A stretch of DNA of 64,000 nucleotides. It comes from CAYOBW01 sp964402115. Its GTDB lineage: Bacteria; Verrucomicrobiota; Kiritimatiellia; UBA8416; CAYOBW01. The position numbers and the translations under genes were made by a program. The notes beneath the pieces were generated by a model that was given only the letters and a program-made list of their open reading frames with translations, was not told where the DNA came from and did no database searches. Every line of letters starts with the position of its first letter. Position 1 is the stretch's first letter. The stretch covers positions 1 to 64,000 of the forward strand of contig CAYOBW010000007.1 in assembly GCA_964402115.1 (NCBI GenBank), in the 5' to 3' direction. This document shows positions 17,931-26,050 of this stretch, piece after piece.

Positions 17931-20324
17931 ATGAAACGAACGATCGCGGGCGCCGCTGCGGCGGGCGCCCTGCTGTGGGGCGGGAGCGTTACGAACGGCC
18001 TGCGGGCCGAAACGCTGGTCTTCAACATCGATCCCGCGAAGGTCGAGAAGACCGTCGACGTCGGCCTGCACGGCCAGTTCCTCGAGCACATCTTCAACTC
18101 CGTGCACGGCGGGCTGTGGGGCGACCTGATCCTCAATCCGTCCCTGGAGCCCAACGGCGGTCCCGCCCCCTGGATCATCAAGGACGACACCGTCACGGTT
18201 CCACGCCCGGCCACCAACGTGCCGCTGCGCTTCGGCGACGAGGAGTGGACCGATTACGAACTGAGCCTGGAGGCCCGCCGCGACGAGGGCAGCGAGGGGT
18301 TCCTGGTGATGTTCCGCGTGGCCGGCAACCGGCATTACTGGCTCAACTTCGGCGGGTGGGCGAACAAGGAACACGGCGTCGAGAAGTTCGGCGGCCGGAT
18401 GCGTGCGCCGCGGGTGCCGGGGCAGATCGAGGCGGGGCGCTGGTACAAGGTGCGGATCGGCTGCCGCCGCGCTCGGTTCGAAGTCTACCTGGATGACCAG
18501 AAGGTAATGGCGTTCGAGGACAAGGAAGGGCCGTTTCTGCGCGGCGGGATCGGGCTCAACACATGGAACACGCGCTCCAGCTTCCGGAACATCCGCGTGG
18601 TCGCGCCCGACGGCAAGGTGCTCTTCTCCGGCCTGCCGGCGAAGGAGGCCCTGGTCGGTCCCCCCGCCTACTGGAGCCGGGTCGGCGGGCAGGCGGGCTA
18701 CCTCGCCGTCCAAACCGAATCGCCGCTGAACGACGCCACCGCGCAGGTGTTGAACGGCACGCAGGCCGGCGGGGAATCCGGGCTCCAGCAGGGGCCGCTC
18801 AGCATCACGAAGGGCGAGGCGTACCGGGGAAGCCTGTACCTGCGCTCCAGCCGGGGCTCCACGGCCCTGGTGCGCATCCGGGATGGCGCCGGCGCCGCCC
18901 TCTTTGAACAGGCCTTCGCGCAGCTGCCGAAGGAGTGGCGGAAGACGGAGTTCACGTTCACCGGGGCGCGCGATGCGGATGACGCGGTCGTCCAGATCCT
19001 GGTCCAGGGCGAGGGCGCGGTGGAAGTGGATCTCATCAGCCTCTTCTCCCAGCGCGCACTGGACGTCGGCGGATTCCGCCCCGACCTGCTCAAGGCGATC
19101 GCGGACCTCAAGCCGGCCAGCATCCGTTACCCGGGGGGCTGCTTCGCCTCCGGCTACCACTGGAAGGACGGCGTCGGCCCCCGCGAGAAGCGCGCCTATT
19201 TCCCCGGCGTGATCTGGGACGACCGCGACCCCAGCCAGTTCGGCACCGACGAGTTCATCGACCTGTGCCGCCGCGTGGGCGCTGAGCCGGTTATCGCGAT
19301 CAACATGAATCGGGGCGTGGCGGAGGCGCTGGATTGGCTGGAGTACTGCAACGGCGCCGCCGACACCCCCTGGGGCAAAGTCCGCGCCGCGAACGGCCAC
19401 GCCGAGCCGTACCGGGTCAAGTACTGGGAAATCGACAACGAGACATGGGGCATGGGGCCGGAAAAGTACGCCGACGTGGTGAAGCAGTTCGCCCCGCCGC
19501 TGAAGGCGAAGGATCCCTCCATCGTGATCGCCGCCTGCGGCAGCTACGGCTACGACGACGGCAAGGGCAGTTCGAACGGGTGGAACAAACGCCTGCTCGA
19601 CGCCGCCGCGAAAGACATCGACCTGCTGAGCATCCACTACTACAACGGCATCTGCTACGAGCAGGACTGGGTCGACGACCCGCGCCGCTTCGAGGCCTTC
19701 ATCCGCGACGAGATCGGCCCCATGATCCGCGCCTCGGCCAATCCGAAGATGCGCGTCTACTGCTCGGAGTGGGGCCAGATGAACACGGAATGGCGCTCCG
19801 GCCTCTACACGGCCGGGCTGCTCAACGGCTTCGAGCGCATCGGCAGCGACCTCCTGCCGATGAGTTGCCCCGCCGTCTGGCTGCAGCTGGTCGGCACCCG
19901 GAACATCGGCATGCCGCGCTGGGGCAGTTCCCACATCCTCTTCGATCAGCGCCGCTGGTTCCCCGCCCCCACGTACGTGGTGCAGAAGCTGTGGCGCGAA
20001 CACTACGGGCCGGACCTGCTGCGCCTCGACGGGCCGGAGCGCCCGCTGAATGCCGTGGCCTCCCGGACAAGCGACGGCCGTAGCCTGTTCTTCAAGGCCG
20101 TGAACACCGGGGCCGGCGCGTTCGACGTCGAGCTGCGGATCGCACCCGGGTTCCGCGTCGCCGAAGCGGCGCTTCAGCTGATCGCCCCGGGGGACCTGAA
20201 AGCCCGCAACGACCTCGACAAGCCCGGCGTGATCGCCCCCGCCGCAGCGGCGGCCACCGTGACGGGCCAGGTTGTGCGCTTTACGATGCCGCCGCAGGCG
20301 GCGGCCGCCCTGACCCTGCGCTAG
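17931..20324 (+). CDS. Secreted GH51 alpha-L-arabinofuranosidase-family enzyme with inserted lectin-like domain
   Basis: ATG 17931 follows AAGGAGG at 7-base spacing; signal peptide GAAAAGALLWGG...GLRA. 797 residues. The N-terminus (VDVGLHGQFLEHIFNSVHGGLWGDLILNPSLE) is diagnostic for GH51. A concanavalin-like insertion (about 85-225; GFLVMFRVAGNRHYWLNFGG) interrupts the N-terminal part and resembles the DUF1080/lectin fold. The barrel has SIRYPGGCFASGYHW, the acid/base pair in EIDNETWG (Glu504) and nucleophile in YCSEWGQ (Glu613). A C-terminal beta-sandwich completes it. Expected to release terminal alpha-L-Araf. The short spacing to the GH2 gene suggests one transcript. Confidence 0.87.
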   Translation: MKRTIAGAAAAGALLWGGSVTNGLRAETLVFNIDPAKVEKTVDVGLHGQFLEHIFNSVHGGLWGDLILNPSLEPNGGPAPWIIKDDTVTVPRPATNVPLRFGDEEWTDYELSLEARRDEGSEGFLVMFRVAGNRHYWLNFGGWANKEHGVEKFGGRMRAPRVPGQIEAGRWYKVRIGCRRARFEVYLDDQKVMAFEDKEGPFLRGGIGLNTWNTRSSFRNIRVVAPDGKVLFSGLPAKEALVGPPAYWSRVGGQAGYLAVQTESPLNDATAQVLNGTQAGGESGLQQGPLSITKGEAYRGSLYLRSSRGSTALVRIRDGAGAALFEQAFAQLPKEWRKTEFTFTGARDADDAVVQILVQGEGAVEVDLISLFSQRALDVGGFRPDLLKAIADLKPASIRYPGGCFASGYHWKDGVGPREKRAYFPGVIWDDRDPSQFGTDEFIDLCRRVGAEPVIAINMNRGVAEALDWLEYCNGAADTPWGKVRAANGHAEPYRVKYWEIDNETWGMGPEKYADVVKQFAPPLKAKDPSIVIAACGSYGYDDGKGSSNGWNKRLLDAAAKDIDLLSIHYYNGICYEQDWVDDPRRFEAFIRDEIGPMIRASANPKMRVYCSEWGQMNTEWRSGLYTAGLLNGFERIGSDLLPMSCPAVWLQLVGTRNIGMPRWGSSHILFDQRRWFPAPTYVVQKLWREHYGPDLLRLDGPERPLNAVASRTSDGRSLFFKAVNTGAGAFDVELRIAPGFRVAEAALQLIAPGDLKARNDLDKPGVIAPAAAAATVTGQVVRFTMPPQAAAALTLR

Positions 20325-20360
20325 CGTGCTGTCATGCGAGTAGCCCTGCAAAACGCGCCC

Positions 20361-20431
20361 GTCATCCTGAGCGAAGCGAAGGATCTCAGCCTCTCACAGA
20401 GCTCGAGATTCCTCGCTACGCTCGGAATGAC
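20361..20431. repeat. Intergenic 27-bp imperfect inverted repeat (palindromic REP-like element)
   Basis: Left arm 20361-20387 (begins GTCATCCTGAGCGAAGCG) and right arm 20405-20431 (ends CGCTACGCTCGGAATGAC) are reverse complements with a few mismatches, separated by 17 bases that can extend the stem. It lies in the 173-base gap between a GH51 gene and the SUMF1-like gene. There is no T-run. From general knowledge, sequences of the type TCATTCCGAGCGNAGCGAGGAATCT occur between genes in many environmental genomes. Confidence 0.8.
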
Positions 20432-20497
20432 AAGCCCTTGTACGTCAGGTCAGCGCATTTGCATGACCCTGCGCTAGCCTCGCGAAGGAACGTCGAC

Positions 20498-21502
20498 ATG
20501 ATCCACCCGTTTTCAAGGAAAGGCCGGCGATGCACCCGCACGGGGTCCGTGCTGGCCTTGGCGGCGCTGGCCTGCGGGGGCTGCCTGTCGCCGGGGCGGC
20601 TGAGCCCCCCTGCCCCGCCAGCGCAGGCTGCGGCGCCGTTCGACGCGCCGCAGGCGCGCAGGCACCAGGCGGCCTGGGCGGACTACCTGGCGCAGCCCGT
20701 GGCGCTGACCAATTCGATCGGCCTGGCGCTGGCGCTGATTCCCCCCGGCGCGTTCACCATGGGTTCACCGGAGACGGAGGTGAAGCGCTCCAGCGAGGAG
20801 GCGCAGCACCGCGTGCGACTCTCCCGCCCGTACTACCTGGGCACGTGCCCGGTCACGCAGGGCGAGTTCGAACGCCTGATGGGCGGCAATCCCAGCTACT
20901 GGTCGCCGTGGGGCTACCGCCGCAAACGGGGCGTAGACGTCGACACGAGCCGCTTCCCGGTGGAGCGCGTTTCCTGGTTCGATGCCATCGAGTTCTGCAA
21001 GCGCCTGTCGGACCTGCCCGCGGAGCAGGCGGCGGGACGCACGTACCGGCTCGCCACCGAGGCGGAGTGGGAGTACGCATGCCGCGCGGGCACCACCACG
21101 CCGTTTCACTTCGGCAACGTGCTCGACGGCACGCAGGCCAACATGTTCGGTGGGGCGCCTTACGGCACCGACAAGAAGGGTCCGTACCTGAACCGGCCGG
21201 CGAATGCGGGCACGTACCCGGCCAACGCCTTCGGGCTTTACGACATGCATGGGAACATCTGGGAGTGGTGCGCAGATTGGTATGACACCGGCACCTACAC
21301 GAACATGACCCCGGCCGATCCGACGGGGCCGGCGCAGGGCGAAGCCCGCGTCATACGCGGGGGCGCGTGGCGCTTCAGCGCGGAGTGGTGCCGGTCGGCG
21401 AGCCGCTACGGGTACGACCCCCGGATCCGCGCCTATGACGTTGGCTTCCGCGTCGCGCTGTCACCGCCGGTGCCCGGCGTTCCCGGAGGGGCGCGAAGAT
21501 GA
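20498..21502 (+). CDS. SUMF1/FGE-like domain protein, probably not an active sulfatase activator
   Basis: ATG 20498 with GAAGGA at 8-base spacing. 334 residues. The N-terminus has basic residues and a hydrophobic stretch ending ALACGGC, so it may be a lipoprotein, though the lipobox is not canonical. The FGE-sulfatase fold spans about 70-330: IPPGAFTMGSPE, YYLGTCPVTQGEFE, RLATEAEWEYACRAG, GLYDMHGNIWEWCADWY, RVIRGGAWRFSAEWCRSASR. True formylglycine-generating enzymes have two catalytic Cys in a region like RGGSFLCxxxxC. Here the first is replaced and only Cys298 remains. It is therefore more likely a non-FGE member of the superfamily (binding or scaffold role) than the activator of the sulfatase downstream. 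It overlaps the next gene by ATGA. Confidence 0.82.
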   Translation: MIHPFSRKGRRCTRTGSVLALAALACGGCLSPGRLSPPAPPAQAAAPFDAPQARRHQAAWADYLAQPVALTNSIGLALALIPPGAFTMGSPETEVKRSSEEAQHRVRLSRPYYLGTCPVTQGEFERLMGGNPSYWSPWGYRRKRGVDVDTSRFPVERVSWFDAIEFCKRLSDLPAEQAAGRTYRLATEAEWEYACRAGTTTPFHFGNVLDGTQANMFGGAPYGTDKKGPYLNRPANAGTYPANAFGLYDMHGNIWEWCADWYDTGTYTNMTPADPTGPAQGEARVIRGGAWRFSAEWCRSASRYGYDPRIRAYDVGFRVALSPPVPGVPGGARR

Positions 21503-23493
21503 GGCACGCCAAACATCCGGCCTGGCACCTGGCGCTCGCGGGCCTGTCCGCGCTGGCCCTGGCCGCCCCGGGGCGGGCGCAGGACCGGATCGAGGTGGAC
21601 GCCGGCCGCGAGGGACCGGACGTCAACCCGCACATGTACGGCATCTTCTTCGAGGAAATCGGGCACTCCGGCGACGGCGGGCTTTACGCCGAGCTCGTCC
21701 GCAACCGCAGCTTCGAAGACGGCAACATCCCCGAGGGCATGACCTTCTCCAACGGCTTCGCCGTCGCGGCGTGCCGCGACCGGATTCCCTGGCCGCCCAA
21801 AGAGCCCGTCCCCGGCTGGGTCAGCGCCACCCGGGGCGATGGCGCCGCCGCGCTGCACCCTGACAAGACGAAGGGCCTCAACCCCGTCCAGGCCACATCC
21901 CTGCGGCTGGAGATCCGGACCGCCGGCGCGAACGGCCGCGCGGGCGTGGCGAACACCGGCTATTGGGGCATGGCCTTCGCGAAGGGCGCGCATTACAGCC
22001 TCAGCCTGTACGCCCGCGCCGACGCGACCTTCAAGGGCACGCTCACCGCCACGCTCGAGGATCAGGCCGGGCAGGCGCTGTCGGAGCCGGCGGTCATCGG
22101 GGGGCTGGGCGCGGACTGGCAGGCGTTCACCGCCACGCTGACGGCTATGGCCACGCACCACGACGCGCGGCTCGCGATCTACGCCGACGCCCCGGGCACG
22201 GTGTGGCTGGACGTCGTCTCCCTGTTCCCCGCGCAGACCTTCAAGGGGCGCCCGAACGGGCTGCGCCCCGACCTGGCGCAGATGCTCGCGGACCTCAAGC
22301 CCGGCTTCCTGCGCTTCCCGGGCGGCTGCGTGACCGAGGGGCTGACGCTCGAACAGGGCCACGCGTGGAAGAAGACCATCGGCGCGAAAGCCGAGCGCCC
22401 CGGCGTCTGGAACGCGATGTGGGGCTACCGGCGCACGGACGGCCTGGGGATGTTCGAGTTCCTGCAACTGGCGGAGGATATCGGCGCCGTCTCGCTCTTC
22501 TGCAACAACATGGGCATCGCCTGCACCATCCACACCGGCGGCGGCGTGCCCTGTCCGCCGGAGCAGGTGCCGGCCTATGTGGAGGACACCGTGGACGCGG
22601 TATCCTACGCGCTCGACCCGCCCACGACGCAGTGGGGCGCCCTGCGGGCCCGGCACGGGCATCCCCAGCCCTTCGCCCTGCGCTACGTCAACCTGGGCAA
22701 TGAGCTCAACTGCGGCGAGTACACCCGGCGCTACCCGGCGTTCTACCGGGCGCTCAAGGCGAAGTATCCGGACATCGTGACGATCGCCTATGCGCCGGTC
22801 GGGAAGCCGGCGGCGCCCGTCGAAATCAAGGACCTCCACGACTACCGCGACGATGCCTGGTTCCTGGCGAACATGACGCGGTTCGACGGCTACTCGCGCG
22901 AAGGGCCCAAGGCGGCCAACATGGAGCTGGCGGTCCGGAATCGCACCAACCACACCCTGCACAACGCGCTGCTGGAGGCGGCCTACATGATCGGCCTCGA
23001 GCGCAACGCCGATGTCGTGCGGCTGGTTTCCTATGCGCCCCTGCTCTCCAACGTGAAACAAGAGAACGCGTGGAAGCCGGTGCTCATCCACTTCGACAAC
23101 CACCGCGCGTTCGGCACGCCGTCCTACTACGCGCAGATGCTCTTCATGCACCACCGACCGGACACGGTCCTGGCCACCCGGGTCGAGACCGGCGGGAAGC
23201 CGGACCTCTTCGCGCTCGCCGGACGGGACCGGCAGAGCGGCGACCTCATCCTCAAGATCGTCAACCTGGCCGACACAGACCGGTCGGTCGAAATCGCCCT
23301 GCGCAACACGGGGGCGCTGCGGGAGTCAGCCACGGAGTGGCTGCTGACCTCCGCCGAAGCCTTGGACCAGAACTCGTTGGACGCGCCGGTGAAAGTGGCG
23401 CCGGTGACGCGGCAGGTCCGGATCGAAGCGCCCACCTTCACCCGCATGGTGCCAAAGCATGCGTTCGTCGTATTGAGGCTGGGGCGCAAATAG
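21499..23493 (+). CDS. Secreted GH51 alpha-L-arabinofuranosidase-family enzyme (second type)
   Basis: The ATG at 21499 overlaps the previous stop (ATGA), which suggests translational coupling. 664 residues, signal peptide LALAGLSALALAAPGRA. FFEEIGHSGDGGLYAELVRNRSFE is the standard N-terminal block of the large GH51 clade. A carbohydrate-binding-like sandwich spans about 95-250, then FLRFPGGCVTEG, the acid/base pair GNELN (Glu402, where GNEN is more common), and the probable nucleophile in NMELAV (Glu476, where EYA is more common), followed by LEAAYMIGLERNADVVRLVSYAPL. The departures at both active-site blocks suggest a divergent specificity, while both glutamates are kept. It shows only family-level similarity to the GH51 at 17931. 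Confidence 0.86.
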   Translation: MRHAKHPAWHLALAGLSALALAAPGRAQDRIEVDAGREGPDVNPHMYGIFFEEIGHSGDGGLYAELVRNRSFEDGNIPEGMTFSNGFAVAACRDRIPWPPKEPVPGWVSATRGDGAAALHPDKTKGLNPVQATSLRLEIRTAGANGRAGVANTGYWGMAFAKGAHYSLSLYARADATFKGTLTATLEDQAGQALSEPAVIGGLGADWQAFTATLTAMATHHDARLAIYADAPGTVWLDVVSLFPAQTFKGRPNGLRPDLAQMLADLKPGFLRFPGGCVTEGLTLEQGHAWKKTIGAKAERPGVWNAMWGYRRTDGLGMFEFLQLAEDIGAVSLFCNNMGIACTIHTGGGVPCPPEQVPAYVEDTVDAVSYALDPPTTQWGALRARHGHPQPFALRYVNLGNELNCGEYTRRYPAFYRALKAKYPDIVTIAYAPVGKPAAPVEIKDLHDYRDDAWFLANMTRFDGYSREGPKAANMELAVRNRTNHTLHNALLEAAYMIGLERNADVVRLVSYAPLLSNVKQENAWKPVLIHFDNHRAFGTPSYYAQMLFMHHRPDTVLATRVETGGKPDLFALAGRDRQSGDLILKIVNLADTDRSVEIALRNTGALRESATEWLLTSAEALDQNSLDAPVKVAPVTRQVRIEAPTFTRMVPKHAFVVLRLGRK

Positions 23494-23535
23494 CCCCCGC
23501 CGCCGGGTGGCGGGCGGAGACGGAAAGGAAGCAGG

Positions 23536-23574
23536 ATGATGAGCTTGAGACCACTACGTAGGCCAACAACATGA
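23536..23574 (+). CDS. Possible 12-codon leader peptide MMSLRPLRRPTT
   Basis: The only good Shine-Dalgarno sequence before the MPE gene (GGAAAGGAAG, 23522-23531) is placed for ATG 23536/23539, not for the MPE start at 23571. The mini-ORF is 12 codons long and its TGA overlaps the MPE ATG as ATGA, the same arrangement as at four gene pairs in this window. It may be a real translated leader that couples ribosomes into the MPE gene, or coincidence. Confidence 0.35.
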   Translation: MMSLRPLRRPTT

Positions 23575-24596
23575 AAAGCAAACTGGTTCTCGCGCTGAGT
23601 CTCCTGGGCACGCTGGCCCTGGCGGCCCCGCCGCGCAACGTCACGTTCCTGTCGATCTCCGACACCCACTATCGCGAGCCCGACCACAAATTCGGCAGCC
23701 ACAACCACATGACCCGCGCCTCGGTCGAGGAGATGAACAGCGTCACCAACCTGGTTTGGCCCGAGAAACTCGGTGCAGGGCAAGTCGAGAAGCCGCGCGG
23801 CGCGGTCGTGCTCGGCGACTGCAATGACGATGGCGACCGGAAGCAGGGCGACCGGATCATCACCGCCGAGCAGAACGGGTTCTTCCTGGCGGATTTCGGG
23901 CTGGACGGCAAGGACGGCCTGCTCAAGTACCCGGTCTTCGAGGGCTGGGGCAACCATGACGGGCCGCCGGAAGGCAAGGAGAAGTCGGGCTTCAGCTTCC
24001 AGGCGCAGATCCGCAAACGCAACGTGGTCCGCCGCGAGAAGGGGCTGATCTCCAACGTCTCCAGCAACGGCCTCCACTACTCCTGGGACTGGGACGACGT
24101 CCATTTCGTGCAGCTGAACTTCTACCCCGCGGACCGGCAGCGCGCCAGCGTGCACTACTCCCCCGTCTGGCACAATCCGCAGGGCGCGCTGAGCTTTCTG
24201 AAGAGCGACCTGGCGGAGAAAGTGGGCACGAGCGGCCGGCCTGTGGTCCTCATGAGCCACTGCGGATTCGACACCGACTGGTGGGTCAAGGAGGACTGGA
24301 AGGAAGCCTATGACGCCGCCAAGTCGTACAACGTCGTCCTCTACCTCTTCGGGCACACCGGAACCGGCGTGTGGCAATGGGCGCCGGAGGGCGAGACGAA
24401 CAAGTGGGATGTGATCAACGACGGCCACGGGGACATCGGGTTCTTTGTGGTCCAGATCACCGCGGACCGCCTCCGCGCCGCCTATCGCTGCAAGGCGAAC
24501 GTGAAGGTCAGCAAGCAGCCGGACGGCAAGGTGGCGATGGACTGGGACGGCAAGTGGGAATGGAAGTGGCTGTTCGAAAGGAAGCTCGGCAAATGA
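23571..24596 (+). CDS. Secreted single-domain metallophosphoesterase
   Basis: 341 residues; start 23571 is set by the signal peptide (KLVLALSLLGTLALAAPP), because no Shine-Dalgarno sequence is correctly spaced. Metal-binding motifs of calcineurin-like phosphoesterases: SDTH (Asp31, His33), LGDCND, WGNHD (Asn128-Asp130), LMSHCGF and LFGHTG. It shares the distinctive block SNGLHYSWDWDDVHFVQL and the WHNP...ALSFLKSDLAEKVGTSGRPVV stretch with the two MPE domains at 2516-6895 and with the MPE at 62567. It is the minimal form of that family, without FN3 or beta-strand modules. It overlaps the sulfatase gene by ATGA. Phosphate-ester hydrolysis outside the cytoplasm is likely; the substrate is unknown. 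Confidence 0.83.
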   Translation: MKSKLVLALSLLGTLALAAPPRNVTFLSISDTHYREPDHKFGSHNHMTRASVEEMNSVTNLVWPEKLGAGQVEKPRGAVVLGDCNDDGDRKQGDRIITAEQNGFFLADFGLDGKDGLLKYPVFEGWGNHDGPPEGKEKSGFSFQAQIRKRNVVRREKGLISNVSSNGLHYSWDWDDVHFVQLNFYPADRQRASVHYSPVWHNPQGALSFLKSDLAEKVGTSGRPVVLMSHCGFDTDWWVKEDWKEAYDAAKSYNVVLYLFGHTGTGVWQWAPEGETNKWDVINDGHGDIGFFVVQITADRLRAAYRCKANVKVSKQPDGKVAMDWDGKWEWKWLFERKLGK

Positions 24597-26050
24597 AAGC
24601 GCAACACGCCGGAGCATGGCGATGGGGGACTTGGGTGGCAGCGGGCGTCACGTGCGCGTGCGGCTGCGGCCCGGTCCGGGCCCGTGCCGCGGATGCGGCG
24701 CCCCGGCCCAACGTGGTGATGATCATTGCCGACGACCTGGCCCGCAACGAACTGGGCTGCTATGGCGGCCGAAACGTGCCCACGCCGAACATCGACAAAC
24801 TCAGCGGCGAAGGGCTGCGCTTCACCCAGGTGATCAACTCGATGTCGATGTGCGTGCCCATGCGCGCGGCGCTCTACACGGGGCTCTACCCCATGCACAA
24901 CGGCGTCTACCGTAATCACGCCAGCAGCAAGCCGGGCCTGAAGAGCATCCCTCACTACCTGCAGCAAGTCGGCTACCGCGTTGGCGTGGCGGGCAAGAAA
25001 CACTTCAGCCCGGCCGCCGTCTACCCATTCGAGGCCGTCACGGGGTTCGAGCCGAACTGCAGCGCCCCGACCGCCGATTACACCCTGGACGGCGTGCGCG
25101 CTTTCATGGCGCGCAGGGCGGACCAGCCGTTCTGCCTCTTCGTCTGCTCGACGCTGCCGCACGCGCCGTGGACGGTCGGGGACGCCGCGAAGTTCCCGCC
25201 CGAGCGGCTCGTGCTGCCGCCCCACTGGGCCGACACGGCGGGGACGCGCGCGGCGTTCTCCAAGTACTGCGCCGAGGTGGACGTGCTCGACCGCCAGGTG
25301 GGCGACGTCGTCCGCGTGATCGACGAACTCAAGCTGGCGCCGAACACGCTGGTGATCTTCAGCGGCGAGCAGGGGCCGCAGTTCCCCGGCGCCAAGTGGA
25401 CCAACTACGACCACGGCCTGCTCAGCGGCTTCATCGCGCGCTGGCCAGGGAGGACGCATGCCGGCGCGACAACGGGGGCGATCGTCCAGTACGAGGACGT
25501 GGCGCCGACGCTGATCGAACTCGCGGGCGGCAAGCCGCCGGAGGGGCTGGATGGACGCAGTTTCGCCGGCGTTCTGACAGGCGCCAAAACCGAGCACCGC
25601 GACTTCGCCTTCTCGATCCACAACAACGTCCCCGAGGGACGCCCCTATCCCATCCGCACCATCCGGGGCAGCCAGTACAAGCTGCTGCTCAACCTGCAGC
25701 CCGACCAGGATTACCACGAGAAGCACATGATGGACATGGACCGCGAAGACTACTGGCATTCCTGGCTGGAAGCCGCCAAGACCGACCCCCAGGCGGCAAA
25801 GATGCTGCAGCGGTTCCTCCGGCGGCCGGCAGTCGAGCTGTACGACGTGCAGAAGGACCCCTGGGAACTGGAGAACCTCGCCGCTCGCCCGGAGCTGGCG
25901 GCGGTGCGCGCGGACCTGGAGCAGCGCCTGCGCGCCTGGATGGCGCAGCAGGGCGACCCGGGCGCTGCGCTGGACCGTGAAGACGAGGCGGCGAACAAGC
26001 GCGCCAAGGCGCCCGCGCGGGCCGGCGGCGCGCGGCAGGGAGCGCCATGA
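24593..26050 (+). CDS. Secreted Cys-type sulfatase (S1 family)
   Basis: ATG 24593 overlaps the previous TGA (ATGA); AAAGGAAG lies 9 bases upstream. 485 residues with a signal peptide ending near ARAADA. Alkaline-phosphatase-fold sulfatase: PNVVMIIADDLARNELGCYG gives the first metal site; SMSMCVPMRAALYTG carries the C-x-P-x-R motif (Cys87) that must be converted to formylglycine; TPNIDKL and a second metal block follow, here SGEQGPQFPGAKW...YDHG instead of the common SDHG. The C-terminus has the usual VELYDVQKDPWELENLA. It is Cys-type, so it needs FGE or anSME. The SUMF1-like protein at 20498 lacks one catalytic Cys, so the activator must be elsewhere. It removes sulfate esters or N-sulfate from a glycan; subfamily not assigned. 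Confidence 0.9.
   Translation: MKAQHAGAWRWGTWVAAGVTCACGCGPVRARAADAAPRPNVVMIIADDLARNELGCYGGRNVPTPNIDKLSGEGLRFTQVINSMSMCVPMRAALYTGLYPMHNGVYRNHASSKPGLKSIPHYLQQVGYRVGVAGKKHFSPAAVYPFEAVTGFEPNCSAPTADYTLDGVRAFMARRADQPFCLFVCSTLPHAPWTVGDAAKFPPERLVLPPHWADTAGTRAAFSKYCAEVDVLDRQVGDVVRVIDELKLAPNTLVIFSGEQGPQFPGAKWTNYDHGLLSGFIARWPGRTHAGATTGAIVQYEDVAPTLIELAGGKPPEGLDGRSFAGVLTGAKTEHRDFAFSIHNNVPEGRPYPIRTIRGSQYKLLLNLQPDQDYHEKHMMDMDREDYWHSWLEAAKTDPQAAKMLQRFLRRPAVELYDVQKDPWELENLAARPELAAVRADLEQRLRAWMAQQGDPGAALDREDEAANKRAKAPARAGGARQGAP

Noticed and set aside
20438..20490. Promoter for the SUMF1-like gene (TTGTAC and a TGCATG-like -10)
   Set aside because: The -10 match is poor and spacing is 16; not enough to report.
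20498..21502. Naming the SUMF1-like gene as the sulfatase activator
   Set aside because: One of the two catalytic Cys is missing, so the activity is not supported.
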